From: Bacteroidota bacterium | GTDB taxonomy: Bacteria > Bacteroidota > Ignavibacteria > SZUA-365 | Direction of reading: 5' to 3' | Length of the DNA stretch: 43,366 nt | Assembly: GCA_018224415.1 (NCBI GenBank) | Contig: JAGTUZ010000199.1 | Location: forward strand, 1 to 43,366 | Part shown: in pieces, positions 17,001 to 24,792 of the stretch | Numbering within the stretch: the stretch's first letter is position 1 | Layout: each line of letters starts with the position of its first letter | The notes under the pieces: model-generated | What the model saw: the letters and a program-made list of their open reading frames with translations, nothing else | The model's database searches: none | What the model was told of the DNA's origin: nothing | Program-made: the position numbers and the translations under genes

Positions 17001-18371
17001 TGCGAAGGACGCTCGCCCGACGTGACGGTGATTGTCAATGCCTTGCCCGAGCCGGAAATCGTGGCGCTGACGCCAATGCCAGAGTGCGAGGGTGTGATCG
17101 TCACGCTGGGGCTTGCCCAAAGCTACGCGTCGTACGAATGGTCCACAGGCGCGACGGGCTCAACCATCGAAGTGGGAAAGGAAGGCAGTTTCACTGTGCG
17201 CGTTCGCAGCGCGGAGGGCTGCGAGGCCGTTTCGCTGCCGTTCACTGTCCGTTTCCTGCCCGTGCCGGGACCGCTTGTGGAAGCCGATGGTCCGCTCGAG
17301 TTCTGCGAGGGCGACAGCGTGCGTCTGCGCACAACCCAGGCCTTTGCCTCCTATGCGTGGACCGCCGGGGATACCGTGCGGGATATCACCGTGCGCAGCA
17401 GCGGCACCTACACCGTCCGCGTGTCCAACACCGAGGGCTGCGAGGCATGGTCGTCGCCGGTGACCGTCGTGGTGCATCCATTGCCGCCGCCGCCGGTGAT
17501 AATGCGTCCCCGCACCCTGCTCGAGTGCCCGCCGGCCACATCCTGGCAGTGGTACATCGAAGAGTCGGGAGAACTCAAAGAAATTGAGGGCGCCACCGGG
17601 CAGACGTATCCCGGACTGCCGGATGTCTGGTATCGCGTCCGTATCGAGGATGACAACGGCTGTACGGCACTGTCCGAGCCCTTCCGTTACGAGCAGCGTA
17701 TGGTTGTCACGTCGACGGTCGCTCTTCCGGAACTGAATACCGCGCCGGGCGAGGCCGTGTCCATCGCCCTGCGTCTTCCGGAGCAGAGCAATCTCACGCT
17801 CGCGGGCGTGACACGTTACGAGGCGCGCATTCGCTTCAATGAAAGCATGCTGATGCCGGTGGACGGCACTCCTCAGGGTGACGTCATCGGAGGCGAGCGT
17901 GTGATCACCGTCACCGGAGCGTATCCGACGGGCAGCGATGTTCTCGCGGAACTGCGTTTTGTCGCCACACTCGGCAACGCTGCCGAGACTCCATTGGTCA
18001 TCGAGCAATTCGAATGGGATCAGGAGGGTGTCCAGATCACGCGCATCGACGGACTGCTGCGCATGGACGTGTGCCGGGAGGGCGGTGAGCGTCTGTTCGA
18101 CGCCACCGGACGCATCGCACTCGAGCCCAACCATCCGAATCCCTTCAATGCCATGACGGTGCTCACGTACGAGACCATCGAACAGGGACCGACGGAGTTG
18201 TTTGTCATGGACATGCTCGGTCGCCGCGTCGCGACCCTGGTTGACGACAATCGCGAGCCGGGACGTTACCGTCTCGTGTTCGATGCATCGAACCTGCCTT
18301 CGGGCATGTATCTGGCCGTGCTGCGCACGCCGACACAGATGCGTCTGCAGCGCATGAAGCTGGTGAAATAG
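14058..18371 (+). CDS. T9SS-secreted multi-domain surface protein (choice-of-anchor L, Ig/PKD-like repeats, type A sorting domain)
   Basis: About 1437 residues. Signal peptide residues 1-32 (FLSLAFVALLLCLSAERASAQ). Residues ~40-260 form a choice-of-anchor L-like domain (GILLTSGWVGFAVGPNSADD, FVFGSDEY-type segment EYVFGSDEYTEYV). A Calx-beta-like segment follows. Then come four ~80-residue repeats that each contain AGxD..ICxG, W(S/T)P..GL.(D/N) and a closing GC..xDxVxV, and about five shorter repeats with CEGDSVxL, YxWS(T/N)G and SGxYxVxVxxxxGCE. A cohesin-like segment (~1200-1340) precedes a T9SS type A sorting domain with NHPNPFNAMT and LPSGMYLAVL, ending in basic LQRMKLVK. It should be exported by T9SS and held at the surface as an adhesin or matrix protein. 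ATG 14058 is chosen for the signal peptide; ATG 13986 is an alternative. Confidence 0.92.
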   Translation: MKIQTSPSYHHFLSLAFVALLLCLSAERASAQLVVQEGIPLEKLVRNHFIGAGAQITNLVYRGFPRSISYFDGTKSNLGIDKGILLTSGWVGFAVGPNSADDITFAASAAGDPDLTSLVGALTYDACVLEFDFVPYQDSVSFEYVFGSDEYTEYVGSPFNDVFAFFISGPGINGKENIALVPGSNIPVSINNVNHNINIDHYVNNYMGMTVEYDGFTKVLKARASVVPCETYHLKLAISDVADPFLDSGVFLKSGSFDAGDALSVIGVRDAYEDGCQPGLIEILRGGTLDKPLTVTLHIQGNATNGTDYSAISSTILFQPGQDTYVIPIHALADGIPDNNEWVTIYIQDLCNTGLVRDSIRILEAPPLDLQLTPDTVLCEGESLDLSAVITGGSGVVFFSWDDDARTQATMLTVRPLQDRIYHFTVKDSLTGCEISDSVVVLVERLPIIYAGEDTLICPGEIVSLGSPVLGATVPYTVEWSPTVGLSDPYSAITMASPANTTTYIFTVRTQAGCEVHDTVTVSVSDFTFDAGPDTTICFGEGVVIGASARNGQTPYTYRWTPSTGLDNANIDTPVASPAVTTTYRVIAAGAEGCEIEDSVTVIVNRIAFDAGPDRRVCRGSSVIIGDTAQSVFPPLRYTWTPAISLDDPWSPTPVANPANPTLYIVTVTDARGCVVKDTVFVTVNEVDIDAGENVAVCPGESIQLQGSVARGQNPFIWRWSPAASLSDSTVRNPVATPATSTWYVLTVIDGNGCVDRDSVHVTVWPEAQVDIKVEGSAVLCHGDSAVLDAGMGYRSYLWSTGAVSQRIVVHEPGNYIVEVTSADGCPVEPDTMRIEVIDRPTPVIAGPLTVCEGDSVRFSVSEVPGTTYLWQVFGGFILDGHDTHSIAVRWDETGTYEVAITQIFGSALCRGDTSIMVSVLPAPSPVISVSGPVIFCEGDSVRLDAPGGFSSYRWSNGDTTSSIVVRASGSYAVTVANAIGCEGRSPDVTVIVNALPEPEIVALTPMPECEGVIVTLGLAQSYASYEWSTGATGSTIEVGKEGSFTVRVRSAEGCEAVSLPFTVRFLPVPGPLVEADGPLEFCEGDSVRLRTTQAFASYAWTAGDTVRDITVRSSGTYTVRVSNTEGCEAWSSPVTVVVHPLPPPPVIMRPRTLLECPPATSWQWYIEESGELKEIEGATGQTYPGLPDVWYRVRIEDDNGCTALSEPFRYEQRMVVTSTVALPELNTAPGEAVSIALRLPEQSNLTLAGVTRYEARIRFNESMLMPVDGTPQGDVIGGERVITVTGAYPTGSDVLAELRFVATLGNAAETPLVIEQFEWDQEGVQITRIDGLLRMDVCREGGERLFDATGRIALEPNHPNPFNAMTVLTYETIEQGPTELFVMDMLGRRVATLVDDNREPGRYRLVFDASNLPSGMYLAVLRTPTQMRLQRMKLVK

Positions 18372-18439
18372 GCAGCCAGTCGAAGAGGCGATCGCGCCCT
18401 GTGTCTCCCGACACCAAGCGTGTCAGAAGAGGGGACGAA

Positions 18440-18751
18440 TCACTGCGCCTTCGTGAGTTTCAGCACGGCGTCCCACTGTTTCCGTGTGACGGGCTGCACA
18501 GACAGGCGGCTGCCCTTGCGCAGCAGTTCCATGCCTTCGAGTGCGGGGACGCTGCGCAGTTCCTCGAGGGGGAGGGGGAAGGGGAATTCCTTTTCAAAGT
18601 CGATGTCGACCATATACCAGCGTGGATTGTCTTCCGATGCCTTGGGATCGAATTTCGGATGTCCCTGCTCGAATTGTGTGTGGTCGGGATAGCCGCCGCG
18701 GCTGACGGTGGCGGTGCCGACGACGGAAGGTGGAACCATGAGAGACGGCAC
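18440..18751 (-). pseudogene. EVE-domain protein remnant, 5' end missing
   Basis: From about base 18724 downward the minus strand encodes the C-terminal half of an EVE domain: VVGTATVSRGGYPDHTQFE, FDPKASEDNPRWYMVDIDFE, FPLPLEELRSVPALEGMELL, then SRLSVQPVTRKQWDAVL. Full EVE proteins are about 140-160 residues and begin with a WL(V/M)KSEP strand and a WDGVRNYQARN motif. Neither is present here: the frame is open only from GTG 18751, after an in-frame TGA at 18758-18760, and I find no YQARN-like sequence in any frame upstream to about 18900. The remaining ~95 residues lack half of the ligand pocket. EVE domains bind modified bases in DNA or RNA. A functional short form is possible but unlikely. 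Confidence 0.75.
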
Positions 18752-18902
18752 GAAGTATCAACAGACTGTGCCGGCCCCGTCAACCGGTTGTTTCCGGACA
18801 ACGGCTTCCCTATTTTACCGTATTGCCCAGCCCAGTGGCAGCGAATTCATGCATCACCCGAATACCTCCGCACCCCACCACGCCCCCTCAGCCACTCATG
18901 GC

Positions 18903-19517
18903 ATGATCCGCGCACTCATCTGCGACCTCGGGAACGTGTTGCTGCATTTCGATCATCGGCTGATATCGCAGCGACTGGCGCGGCATCTGCCCGGGAAGCA
19001 CTGGGACGAGCGGCGTGAAGCGGACTTCTGGCCATTGGCACACGCGTTCGAGCGTGGCAGCATCGACAGCGCTTCGTTTCTCGATCAAGCGTCTGCGCTG
19101 CTGGAAACGGGGCAGTCCCTGTCGAACGAGGAATTCCGCCTGCTGTGGGCCGATATTTTCTGGCCCAACGCGCCTCTGATCGACCTGCTTGCCGGTTTGC
19201 GCGATGACATCCGTCTCGTGATGCTCTCGAACACCAACGCGCTGCATATCGACTTTGCGCGCGAGTCATTTCCGGAACTGTTTGCCGTGTTTCATGACAC
19301 GGTGTTCTCTTTCGAGCAGGGCAGCGCGAAACCTGACGAAGCGATCTACCGTGTGGCCTTGGACAGGGCGCAGGTCGAAGCCGGCGAGGCGCTGTACATT
19401 GACGACATCGCGGCTTACGTCGACGCCGCCACCGCGCTCGGGATGCATTCGTACCAGTACGTTTCCCTTGAGGGAATACGTGACGTGTTGCGACTGCATG
19501 CCGTGTTACAAAAATGA
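18903..19517 (+). CDS. HAD-superfamily hydrolase (YihX-like)
   Basis: The 204-residue protein has HAD motif I in LICDLGNVLLHFD, motif II in VMLSNTN, the motif III lysine in SAKPDEAIYRVAL, and motif IV in ALYIDDIAAYVDAA. The DLGNV form of motif I is typical of the YihX/epoxide-hydrolase-N-like phosphatases that act on small phosphorylated metabolites such as sugar phosphates; the substrate is unknown. A small all-alpha cap lies between motifs I and II. I start at ATG 18903, directly before the core strand; ATG 18849 would add 18 low-complexity residues. The gene lies downstream of the EVE remnant on the other strand. Confidence 0.88.
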   Translation: MIRALICDLGNVLLHFDHRLISQRLARHLPGKHWDERREADFWPLAHAFERGSIDSASFLDQASALLETGQSLSNEEFRLLWADIFWPNAPLIDLLAGLRDDIRLVMLSNTNALHIDFARESFPELFAVFHDTVFSFEQGSAKPDEAIYRVALDRAQVEAGEALYIDDIAAYVDAATALGMHSYQYVSLEGIRDVLRLHAVLQK

Positions 19518-19556
19518 AATTACCACAGGATTCCAACCTATAACAGGAATGTCTGC

Positions 19557-20066
19557 ATGAATAAGAGTGTGTTGTTTGCCGTGTTGTTCCTGGTCCTCGC
19601 AGGGCAGGTCGCGGCACAGGACCTTACCAAGGTCGACTTCCGTCTGCGCGACGTAGACGGAAAGGATTTCTCCTTCCAGGAATTTCTCGCCGAAGTTGGT
19701 GAAGGGAAGGAGAAAGGGGCGGTACTTATCACCTTCTGGGCCATGTGGTGCGAGCCCTGCAAGCAGGAGATGAAGACGATGGTCCCGGCGTTCGAAAAAT
19801 ACCGCGACCGCAACTTCCACTTCATCGCAATCAACCTCGACAACCCGCGTAGCCTGGCGAAGGTCAAAGCCTATGTCAAGTCGCAGAAGCTTCCATACAA
19901 TTTCCTCCTCGATTCGAACAGCGAAGTATTCAGAAAACTGAACGGCCAGAGCATCCCGTATTCGTTGCTGATCGACAAGGACGGAAAGCTGGTGGCCAAG
20001 CGTGTTGGCTTCACTGCGGGTGAGGAAGCCGAGATCGAGGAAGACATCAAGAAGATCCTGGAGTGA
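19557..20066 (+). CDS. TlpA/ResA-like periplasmic thioredoxin
   Basis: The 169-residue protein has a signal peptide (VLFAVLFLVLAGQVAAQ) and a thioredoxin fold with the redox motif WCEPC (Cys65, Cys68) in ITFWAMWCEPCKQEM. The cis-proline follows in QSIPYSLLID. It should act as a thiol-disulfide oxidoreductase outside the inner membrane. ATG 19557 follows AGGAA. It ends 2 bp before the ATG of the DUF6029 outer-membrane protein, and its last codons supply that gene's ribosome-binding site, so the two are co-expressed. That partner has exactly one close cysteine pair, making it the likely substrate (inference). Confidence 0.92.
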   Translation: MNKSVLFAVLFLVLAGQVAAQDLTKVDFRLRDVDGKDFSFQEFLAEVGEGKEKGAVLITFWAMWCEPCKQEMKTMVPAFEKYRDRNFHFIAINLDNPRSLAKVKAYVKSQKLPYNFLLDSNSEVFRKLNGQSIPYSLLIDKDGKLVAKRVGFTAGEEAEIEEDIKKILE

Positions 20067-20068
20067 GC

Positions 20069-21676
20069 ATGAAAAGATCGCTCCTTATTCTTGTGCTGCT
20101 TCTGTTGGGCGCGGCCGGGACGGCCATGGCCCAGGTGCAGTATTCCGTCGCGAATTACATGCGTTATGGCAACGGCGAACAGGTCATCGGCGGACAGTTT
20201 ATCGGCAAGGAATACATCGAAAACCAGGCGAATGTGAGACTGTTCTGGGACGACCTTACCGTCGGCTTCGAATATCTGCATGATGACCCCCCCGAGTTCG
20301 GTCCACGCTACACCGGCATCCGCAAGCGCTACATCGAATTTTCTCGAGAGGGACTCGAATTGCGCGCGGGCGATTATTATACGCTGTACGGCAAGGGACT
20401 CGCGATGAACCTGTTCGAAGACCGCGGCATCAATTACGATACCCGTCTTGACGGACTGCGCGGCAGTTATAACAGCGACCATGTGCGGGCGATTTTCGCG
20501 ATGGGCAAGATGCGTTATTACGACCTGCTCAATTCCGAGCGCATCGAAACGTATTCCGTCAAGAGCGGACATATCGAAATCACACCGGTTGATTTCTTTC
20601 GCATTGGCGGCAGCATCGTCGGTACGGATGGCGAGCTTCCCTCCGTGTTCGGAATGGACCAGGTACATGCCGACATTCCCGAAGTCATGGCGTCGCTGCG
20701 CGGACTCGGCTTCGAGCTGTTTGTCCAGCATGCCTGGAAGCGCTCGACGTTTCTGCGTCCCACCGCGGATGGGCTTTTCACCTCGGGCAGGAGCAATGGC
20801 AGAGGCCTGTACGGGGGGCTTTCGTACACGGCAGATTTCGGACTCGGCGTGACCGTCGAGTACAAGGACTACCGATTCGACCCTGTCAAGGAAAGCGAGC
20901 GCGAGGCCAACCGTCCCTCACGCGTGCTGCCGATGCAGAACCCTCCGATCGTGCACAAGGAACATGTGTTCACGCTGCTCTCACGCAATCCGCATGTGGT
21001 CGATTTCAATGACGAAGTGGGCATGCAGGTGGACGTGTTTTATCTGCTCACTCCAGAGATCACCTTCAATTTCAACGGAGCCGTGGCCAGCAGGCAGAAG
21101 GGGTATCTCGAGCGGAATGGGTTTCTTGTGACCTACGAGCGCGAGAGCAGCGTCATGCCTACGCTTGACGAGAAGTTCAGTCCGTTCTGGGAGCTGTACG
21201 GTGAGGTGGAATGGTATTTCGACGGTTCGTCGTTTATCCGCGCTGCCGTCAATCGCCGCTACGACGCGCCGTATGAGGGCGGCCTCGCGCACGTTCAGGC
21301 GTCCACCACCATCCCGCTGCGCATCGAATATATGCTCGACGAGGAATTCAGCGTCGGTGGCAGCTTCGAACAGCAGTTCTATCACGACAGTTACAACCGC
21401 GATACGCCGGAATATTTCAACGAGTACGTCTCACTGACCTTCGCGCGCGCGGGACACTGGTCAGCCACGCTTCGCATGGAATACACAACGGACAAGGGCG
21501 ACCCCTCGGGCAAGGATTTCTGGCGCGCCGCGGAATTCGCCTATCGTATCGGCAACTCCCATATCGCGACGGTCAGCTACGGCACCGAGCGTGGCGGGCT
21601 GATTTGCACCAGTGGCGTCTGCCGCGAGATCCTCCCCTTCGACGGGGTCCGGCTCTCGCTGCTCTCGCAGCTGTGA
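20069..21676 (+). CDS. DUF6029-type outer-membrane beta-barrel protein
   Basis: A 535-residue protein with a signal peptide (LLILVLLLLGAAGTAMAQ) and long runs of alternating hydrophobic/aromatic strands typical of a beta-barrel. Segments such as FWDDLTVGFEYL, YIEFSREGLELRAGDYYTLYGKGL and YDTRLDGLRGSYN match my memory of DUF6029. Near the C-terminus is a cysteine pair in RGGLICTSGVCREI (Cys513 and Cys518), the only two cysteines in the protein. No function is established. ATG 20069 is preceded by GGAG within the tlpA-like gene's end, only 2 bp after its stop. A 10-bp palindrome GTGATATCAC overlaps the stop codon. Confidence 0.85.
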   Translation: MKRSLLILVLLLLGAAGTAMAQVQYSVANYMRYGNGEQVIGGQFIGKEYIENQANVRLFWDDLTVGFEYLHDDPPEFGPRYTGIRKRYIEFSREGLELRAGDYYTLYGKGLAMNLFEDRGINYDTRLDGLRGSYNSDHVRAIFAMGKMRYYDLLNSERIETYSVKSGHIEITPVDFFRIGGSIVGTDGELPSVFGMDQVHADIPEVMASLRGLGFELFVQHAWKRSTFLRPTADGLFTSGRSNGRGLYGGLSYTADFGLGVTVEYKDYRFDPVKESEREANRPSRVLPMQNPPIVHKEHVFTLLSRNPHVVDFNDEVGMQVDVFYLLTPEITFNFNGAVASRQKGYLERNGFLVTYERESSVMPTLDEKFSPFWELYGEVEWYFDGSSFIRAAVNRRYDAPYEGGLAHVQASTTIPLRIEYMLDEEFSVGGSFEQQFYHDSYNRDTPEYFNEYVSLTFARAGHWSATLRMEYTTDKGDPSGKDFWRAAEFAYRIGNSHIATVSYGTERGGLICTSGVCREILPFDGVRLSLLSQL

Positions 21677-21778
21677 TATCACGATTATCGAAAAATATCC
21701 CCACCGCCCCATGCGGGACAGTCGGACGCCAAGGTGTACCGGCGTGTCGCGTGTGCTCGGTGTGACATAGGAACAGAC

Positions 21779-23422
21779 ATGAAGAAAGAAATTATCATCA
21801 ACGCAGCGGAAAACTCGCAGCGTATTGCCATCATCGAAGACGGGCAACTCGCGGAGCTGTTCATCGAGAGCGAGGAAAAGGAACGCATGGTTGGCGACGT
21901 GTATCTTGGCACCGTTGCCAAGGTCATGGACGGCATCCAGGCATCCTTTATCGACATCGGTCTCGAACAGGATGGCTTCCTCCATTATTCGGATGTGGGC
22001 AACGCCTTCCGCGATTTCGGCGCCATCACCGGCGACAAGGACGAGATCGATCGTTTCGACGACGACGATGAAGACGAAGACGAAGACGAAAACGAGGAGG
22101 ACGGCAAGACAGGGAAAGGCAAGGACGGACGCGGTCGCGGCCGCCAGCAGGGCAAGCCCCGTGGTCCGCAACGTCGTCCCCGGCGTCCGCCGTCGCAGGT
22201 GCAGCTCACCCGAGGCCAGGAAATCGTTGTCCAGATTTTCAAGGAACCGGTTGGAAACAAGGGCGTGCGCGTCACCACCGAAGTGGCGCTGCCCGGGCGT
22301 TTCGTTGTGCTCATGCCCTTCGACAACAAGATCGGCGTCTCGCGGAAGATCGCGAACTTCAAGGAAAAGCGCCGGTTGCGCCGGCTGGTGCGCGGCATCC
22401 TGCCCTCAGGGTACGGTGTGATCATTCGCACCGTGGCGGAAGGCAAACCCGAGGATGTGCTCAGAGCCGATCTCGAAGCGCTGGTACAGGCCTGGCGCGA
22501 GATCGAGCGTACGCTGCGCAAGTCGCGTCCGCCGACGCTGCTGTACAAGGACATGAACACGTCCTCGAGTACGATGCGCGATCTCTTCTCCGAAGACGTA
22601 ACGCGTGTCGCGGTGGACTCGCGCAAGCTATACCGGGATTTCCGGGCCTACCTCAATCTGGTTGCGCCGCACAAGGTCGATGTGTTGCAGTATCATGGTG
22701 AGGGGACGCCGATCTTTGACGCCTTCGAAATCGAAAAACAGATCCAGCAGTCCATGAGCCGCAAGGTCTGGCTCAAGAGCGGGGGCTACATCATCATCGA
22801 ACACACCGAAGCGATGAAGGTGATCGACGTGAACAGCGGTCGCTATGCCGCCAAGCGTGAGCAGGAGCTCAATTCGATGCGCACGAACATGGAAGCCGCA
22901 AGGGAAATCACGAGGCAGGTGCGCCTGCGCGATCTGGGCGGTATCATTGTCATCGATTTCATCGATATGGAGCACGAGGAGAACAGGCGCAAGCTGCTCG
23001 ATGAGATGCGACGGGAGATGCGGCGTGACCGCGCGAAATTCACCATCCTTCCGCTCTCCGATTTCGGTCTCATGCAGATCACCCGGCAGCGTGTGCGTGA
23101 TAGTGTGCAGTTGTCGCTCAGCGAGGTCTGTCCCACCTGCCAGGGAACCGGGCGCGTGCTGTCGAAGTCGTCCATGCTCACAGAGCTCGAACGCTGGATG
23201 CGTCGGTTCCGGGCCGCGAGCAAGGAGCTTCGCCTGACGCTGCACGTGCATCCGAGCATGGCGGCGTTCCTCACCGAGGGAACACTTTCCCCGGCTGGAA
23301 AACTGATGCTCCGGTATTTTGTCCGCCTCCGGGTGGAAGAGGATCCGGCCCTTCCCATCGATGAATTCCGCTTCGTTTCCCGCCGCCGCAACCGCGATGT
23401 GACCCGCGAATACCGCGAATGA
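21779..23422 (+). CDS. rng: Ribonuclease G/E
   Basis: The 547-residue endoribonuclease acts in rRNA maturation and mRNA decay. An S1-like domain spans residues ~35-170 (RMVGDVYLGTVAKVMDGIQASFIDIG). It is interrupted at ~86-141 by an insert that is first strongly acidic (DDDDEDEDEDENEED) and then basic (GRGRGRQQGKPRGPQRRPRR). The catalytic domain has the metal-binding regions EAMKVIDVNSGRY and IIVIDFIDM, and the zinc-link motif CPTCQGTG (Cys451, Cys454). The long C-terminal degradosome scaffold of E. coli RNase E is absent. ATG 21779 follows AGGAA. The 3' region folds into three successive hairpins, the last a strong terminator. Confidence 0.95.
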   Translation: MKKEIIINAAENSQRIAIIEDGQLAELFIESEEKERMVGDVYLGTVAKVMDGIQASFIDIGLEQDGFLHYSDVGNAFRDFGAITGDKDEIDRFDDDDEDEDEDENEEDGKTGKGKDGRGRGRQQGKPRGPQRRPRRPPSQVQLTRGQEIVVQIFKEPVGNKGVRVTTEVALPGRFVVLMPFDNKIGVSRKIANFKEKRRLRRLVRGILPSGYGVIIRTVAEGKPEDVLRADLEALVQAWREIERTLRKSRPPTLLYKDMNTSSSTMRDLFSEDVTRVAVDSRKLYRDFRAYLNLVAPHKVDVLQYHGEGTPIFDAFEIEKQIQQSMSRKVWLKSGGYIIIEHTEAMKVIDVNSGRYAAKREQELNSMRTNMEAAREITRQVRLRDLGGIIVIDFIDMEHEENRRKLLDEMRREMRRDRAKFTILPLSDFGLMQITRQRVRDSVQLSLSEVCPTCQGTGRVLSKSSMLTELERWMRRFRAASKELRLTLHVHPSMAAFLTEGTLSPAGKLMLRYFVRLRVEEDPALPIDEFRFVSRRRNRDVTREYRE

Positions 23423-23430
23423 TCCTTCCG

Positions 23431-23448
23431 CTCCGACGAATGTCGGAG
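23431..23448 (+). other. Hairpin 1 of RNase G 3' region
   Basis: Stem CTCCGAC / GTCGGAG (7 bp) with a 4-base GAAT loop, starting 9 bp after the rng stop codon. No T-run follows, so it is not a terminator by itself. It is the first of three evenly spaced tetraloop hairpins ending at 23519. Confidence 0.7.
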
Positions 23449-23459
23449 ACAGGCTGTAA

Positions 23460-23477
23460 CCGTTTGAAAACAAACGG
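23460..23477 (+). other. Hairpin 2 of RNase G 3' region
   Basis: Stem CCGTTTG / CAAACGG (7 bp) with an AAAA loop, 11 bases after hairpin 1 and 14 bases before the terminator. The short A-rich single strands between stems would be accessible to RNase G-type cleavage, which fits a role in self-regulation (inference). Confidence 0.7.
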
Positions 23478-23491
23478 CTTCCGGTCAACGA

Positions 23492-23519
23492 ACGGGGTGG
23501 TGTTCCACCCCGTTTTTTT
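23492..23519 (+). terminator. Intrinsic terminator after RNase G gene
   Basis: Stem ACGGGGTGG / CCACCCCGT (23492-23500, 23505-23513), loop TGTT, followed by a run of seven Ts (23513-23519). A classic rho-independent terminator that separates rng from the dnaN operon. Confidence 0.93.
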
Positions 23520-23662
23520 GTATATTTCAGGGTTATGACAGCGTTGCGCCAATGGGTTTGCCCGAATCCGTCGTCCGCCTGCGGGTGCGGGACGTCCTCG
23601 CCGCCCGTCCGCGTCGCTCCATTCCATCACACCACCATCCAAGATTGCCACCGGAGGACTTC

Positions 23663-24790
23663 ATGAAATTTACCGCAGTGAGCAGCGATCTGCAGAAGGC
23701 GCTTTCGAAAATCATCAGTGTCGTGCCTGCCAAGTCGACCCTGCCCATTCTCGAAAACGTGCTGTTCGAGCTGACGGGCAACGATCTGCGTTTGACGGCG
23801 AGCGATCTGGAAATTTCGATGACGGTCGTGCTGCCCGTTGGGGGAGAGCAGGACGGTCGCGTCGCGGTGCCGGCAAAGAAGCTCAACGAGACGCTGCGTG
23901 CGCTGCCGACGGTCGACCTGCAGTTCACTGCGGACGATGCGTCCAATCGTATCGGTGTGAAAACCGACCAGGGTGAATACAAGATGGCCGGCGAGAGCGC
24001 AGCCAATTTCCCCGAGGCGGAAGGGATTCAGGAGGATTTTTCCCTGCAGCTCGAGACGGATATCCTCAAGGGCATCATCGCGCGTACCGTGTATGCGGTG
24101 AGTACCGACGATCTGCGTCCGTCGATGATGGGGGTGCTGTTCCAGTGGAAGGGTGATGCCTTTTACGCCGTCGCCACCGACGGCCATCGACTCGTGCGCA
24201 TCAAGCATACCGGCGCGCTCGCAGCAGCCAACACCGAAGGCAACCGCGACGTGATCATTCCCGCCAAGGCGCTGCACATCGTGGCGAAATCGCTCGGTGA
24301 CGGAGAGGCCTCTGTGCAGTTCGGCCGGTCGAATGTCCGTTTCACCTTCAACGAGATGATGCTGACCAGCCGTGTGATCGACGAGCGCTATCCGAACTAC
24401 GAAAGTGTCATTCCCCTCGAGAACGACAAACAGCTCACCGTAAGCCGTCCCGCACTGATCGCGGCGGTGCAGCGCTGCTCCATCTTTTCGAACGCCATCA
24501 CCAACCAGGTCCGCTTTTCCGTCACCAAGGACGAACTGCGCGTCTCGGCGGAGGACATGGACATCGGCGGCGAAGCGCGCGAAGTCGTTCGCGCCGAATT
24601 CAGTGTAGATGAAGATCTTGAAATCGGATTCAATGCCCGCTACATCACCGAGGCACTGCAGCATCTCGATTCGAGCGAAGTGAATTTCTTCTTCAGCGCG
24701 CCGACGCGCGCCGGACTGATCCAGCCCAAGGCGCAGGAGGAGGATCACGACGTCCTCATGCTCGTCATGCCGCTGCGACTCAACGCGTAA
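23663..24790 (+). CDS. dnaN: DNA polymerase III sliding clamp (beta subunit)
   Basis: The 375-residue clamp loads onto DNA and gives processivity to DNA polymerase III. Three-domain clamp features are visible: MKFTAVSSDLQKALSKIISVVPAK at the start, LPILENVLFELTGNDLRLTASDLE, the YAVATDGHRLV strand, and the C-terminal hydrophobic-cleft strand VLMLVMPLRLN. ATG 23663 has GGAGG upstream; the in-frame extension to 23552 is not clamp-like. It is the first gene of a long operon and starts 2 bp before recF. dnaA is not adjacent: the upstream neighbour is rng, cut off by a terminator. Confidence 0.98.
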   Translation: MKFTAVSSDLQKALSKIISVVPAKSTLPILENVLFELTGNDLRLTASDLEISMTVVLPVGGEQDGRVAVPAKKLNETLRALPTVDLQFTADDASNRIGVKTDQGEYKMAGESAANFPEAEGIQEDFSLQLETDILKGIIARTVYAVSTDDLRPSMMGVLFQWKGDAFYAVATDGHRLVRIKHTGALAAANTEGNRDVIIPAKALHIVAKSLGDGEASVQFGRSNVRFTFNEMMLTSRVIDERYPNYESVIPLENDKQLTVSRPALIAAVQRCSIFSNAITNQVRFSVTKDELRVSAEDMDIGGEAREVVRAEFSVDEDLEIGFNARYITEALQHLDSSEVNFFFSAPTRAGLIQPKAQEEDHDVLMLVMPLRLNA

Positions 24791-24792
24791 TC

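Noticed and set aside
21673..21682. Palindrome GTGATATCAC at the DUF6029 stop codon
   Set aside because: Only 10 bp, overlaps coding sequence, and has no second copy; a chance match is plausible.
23520..23662. Replication origin before dnaN
   Set aside because: No TTATNCACA-type boxes or AT-rich unwinding region are visible, and dnaA is absent. The stretch is GC-rich leader sequence after a terminator.
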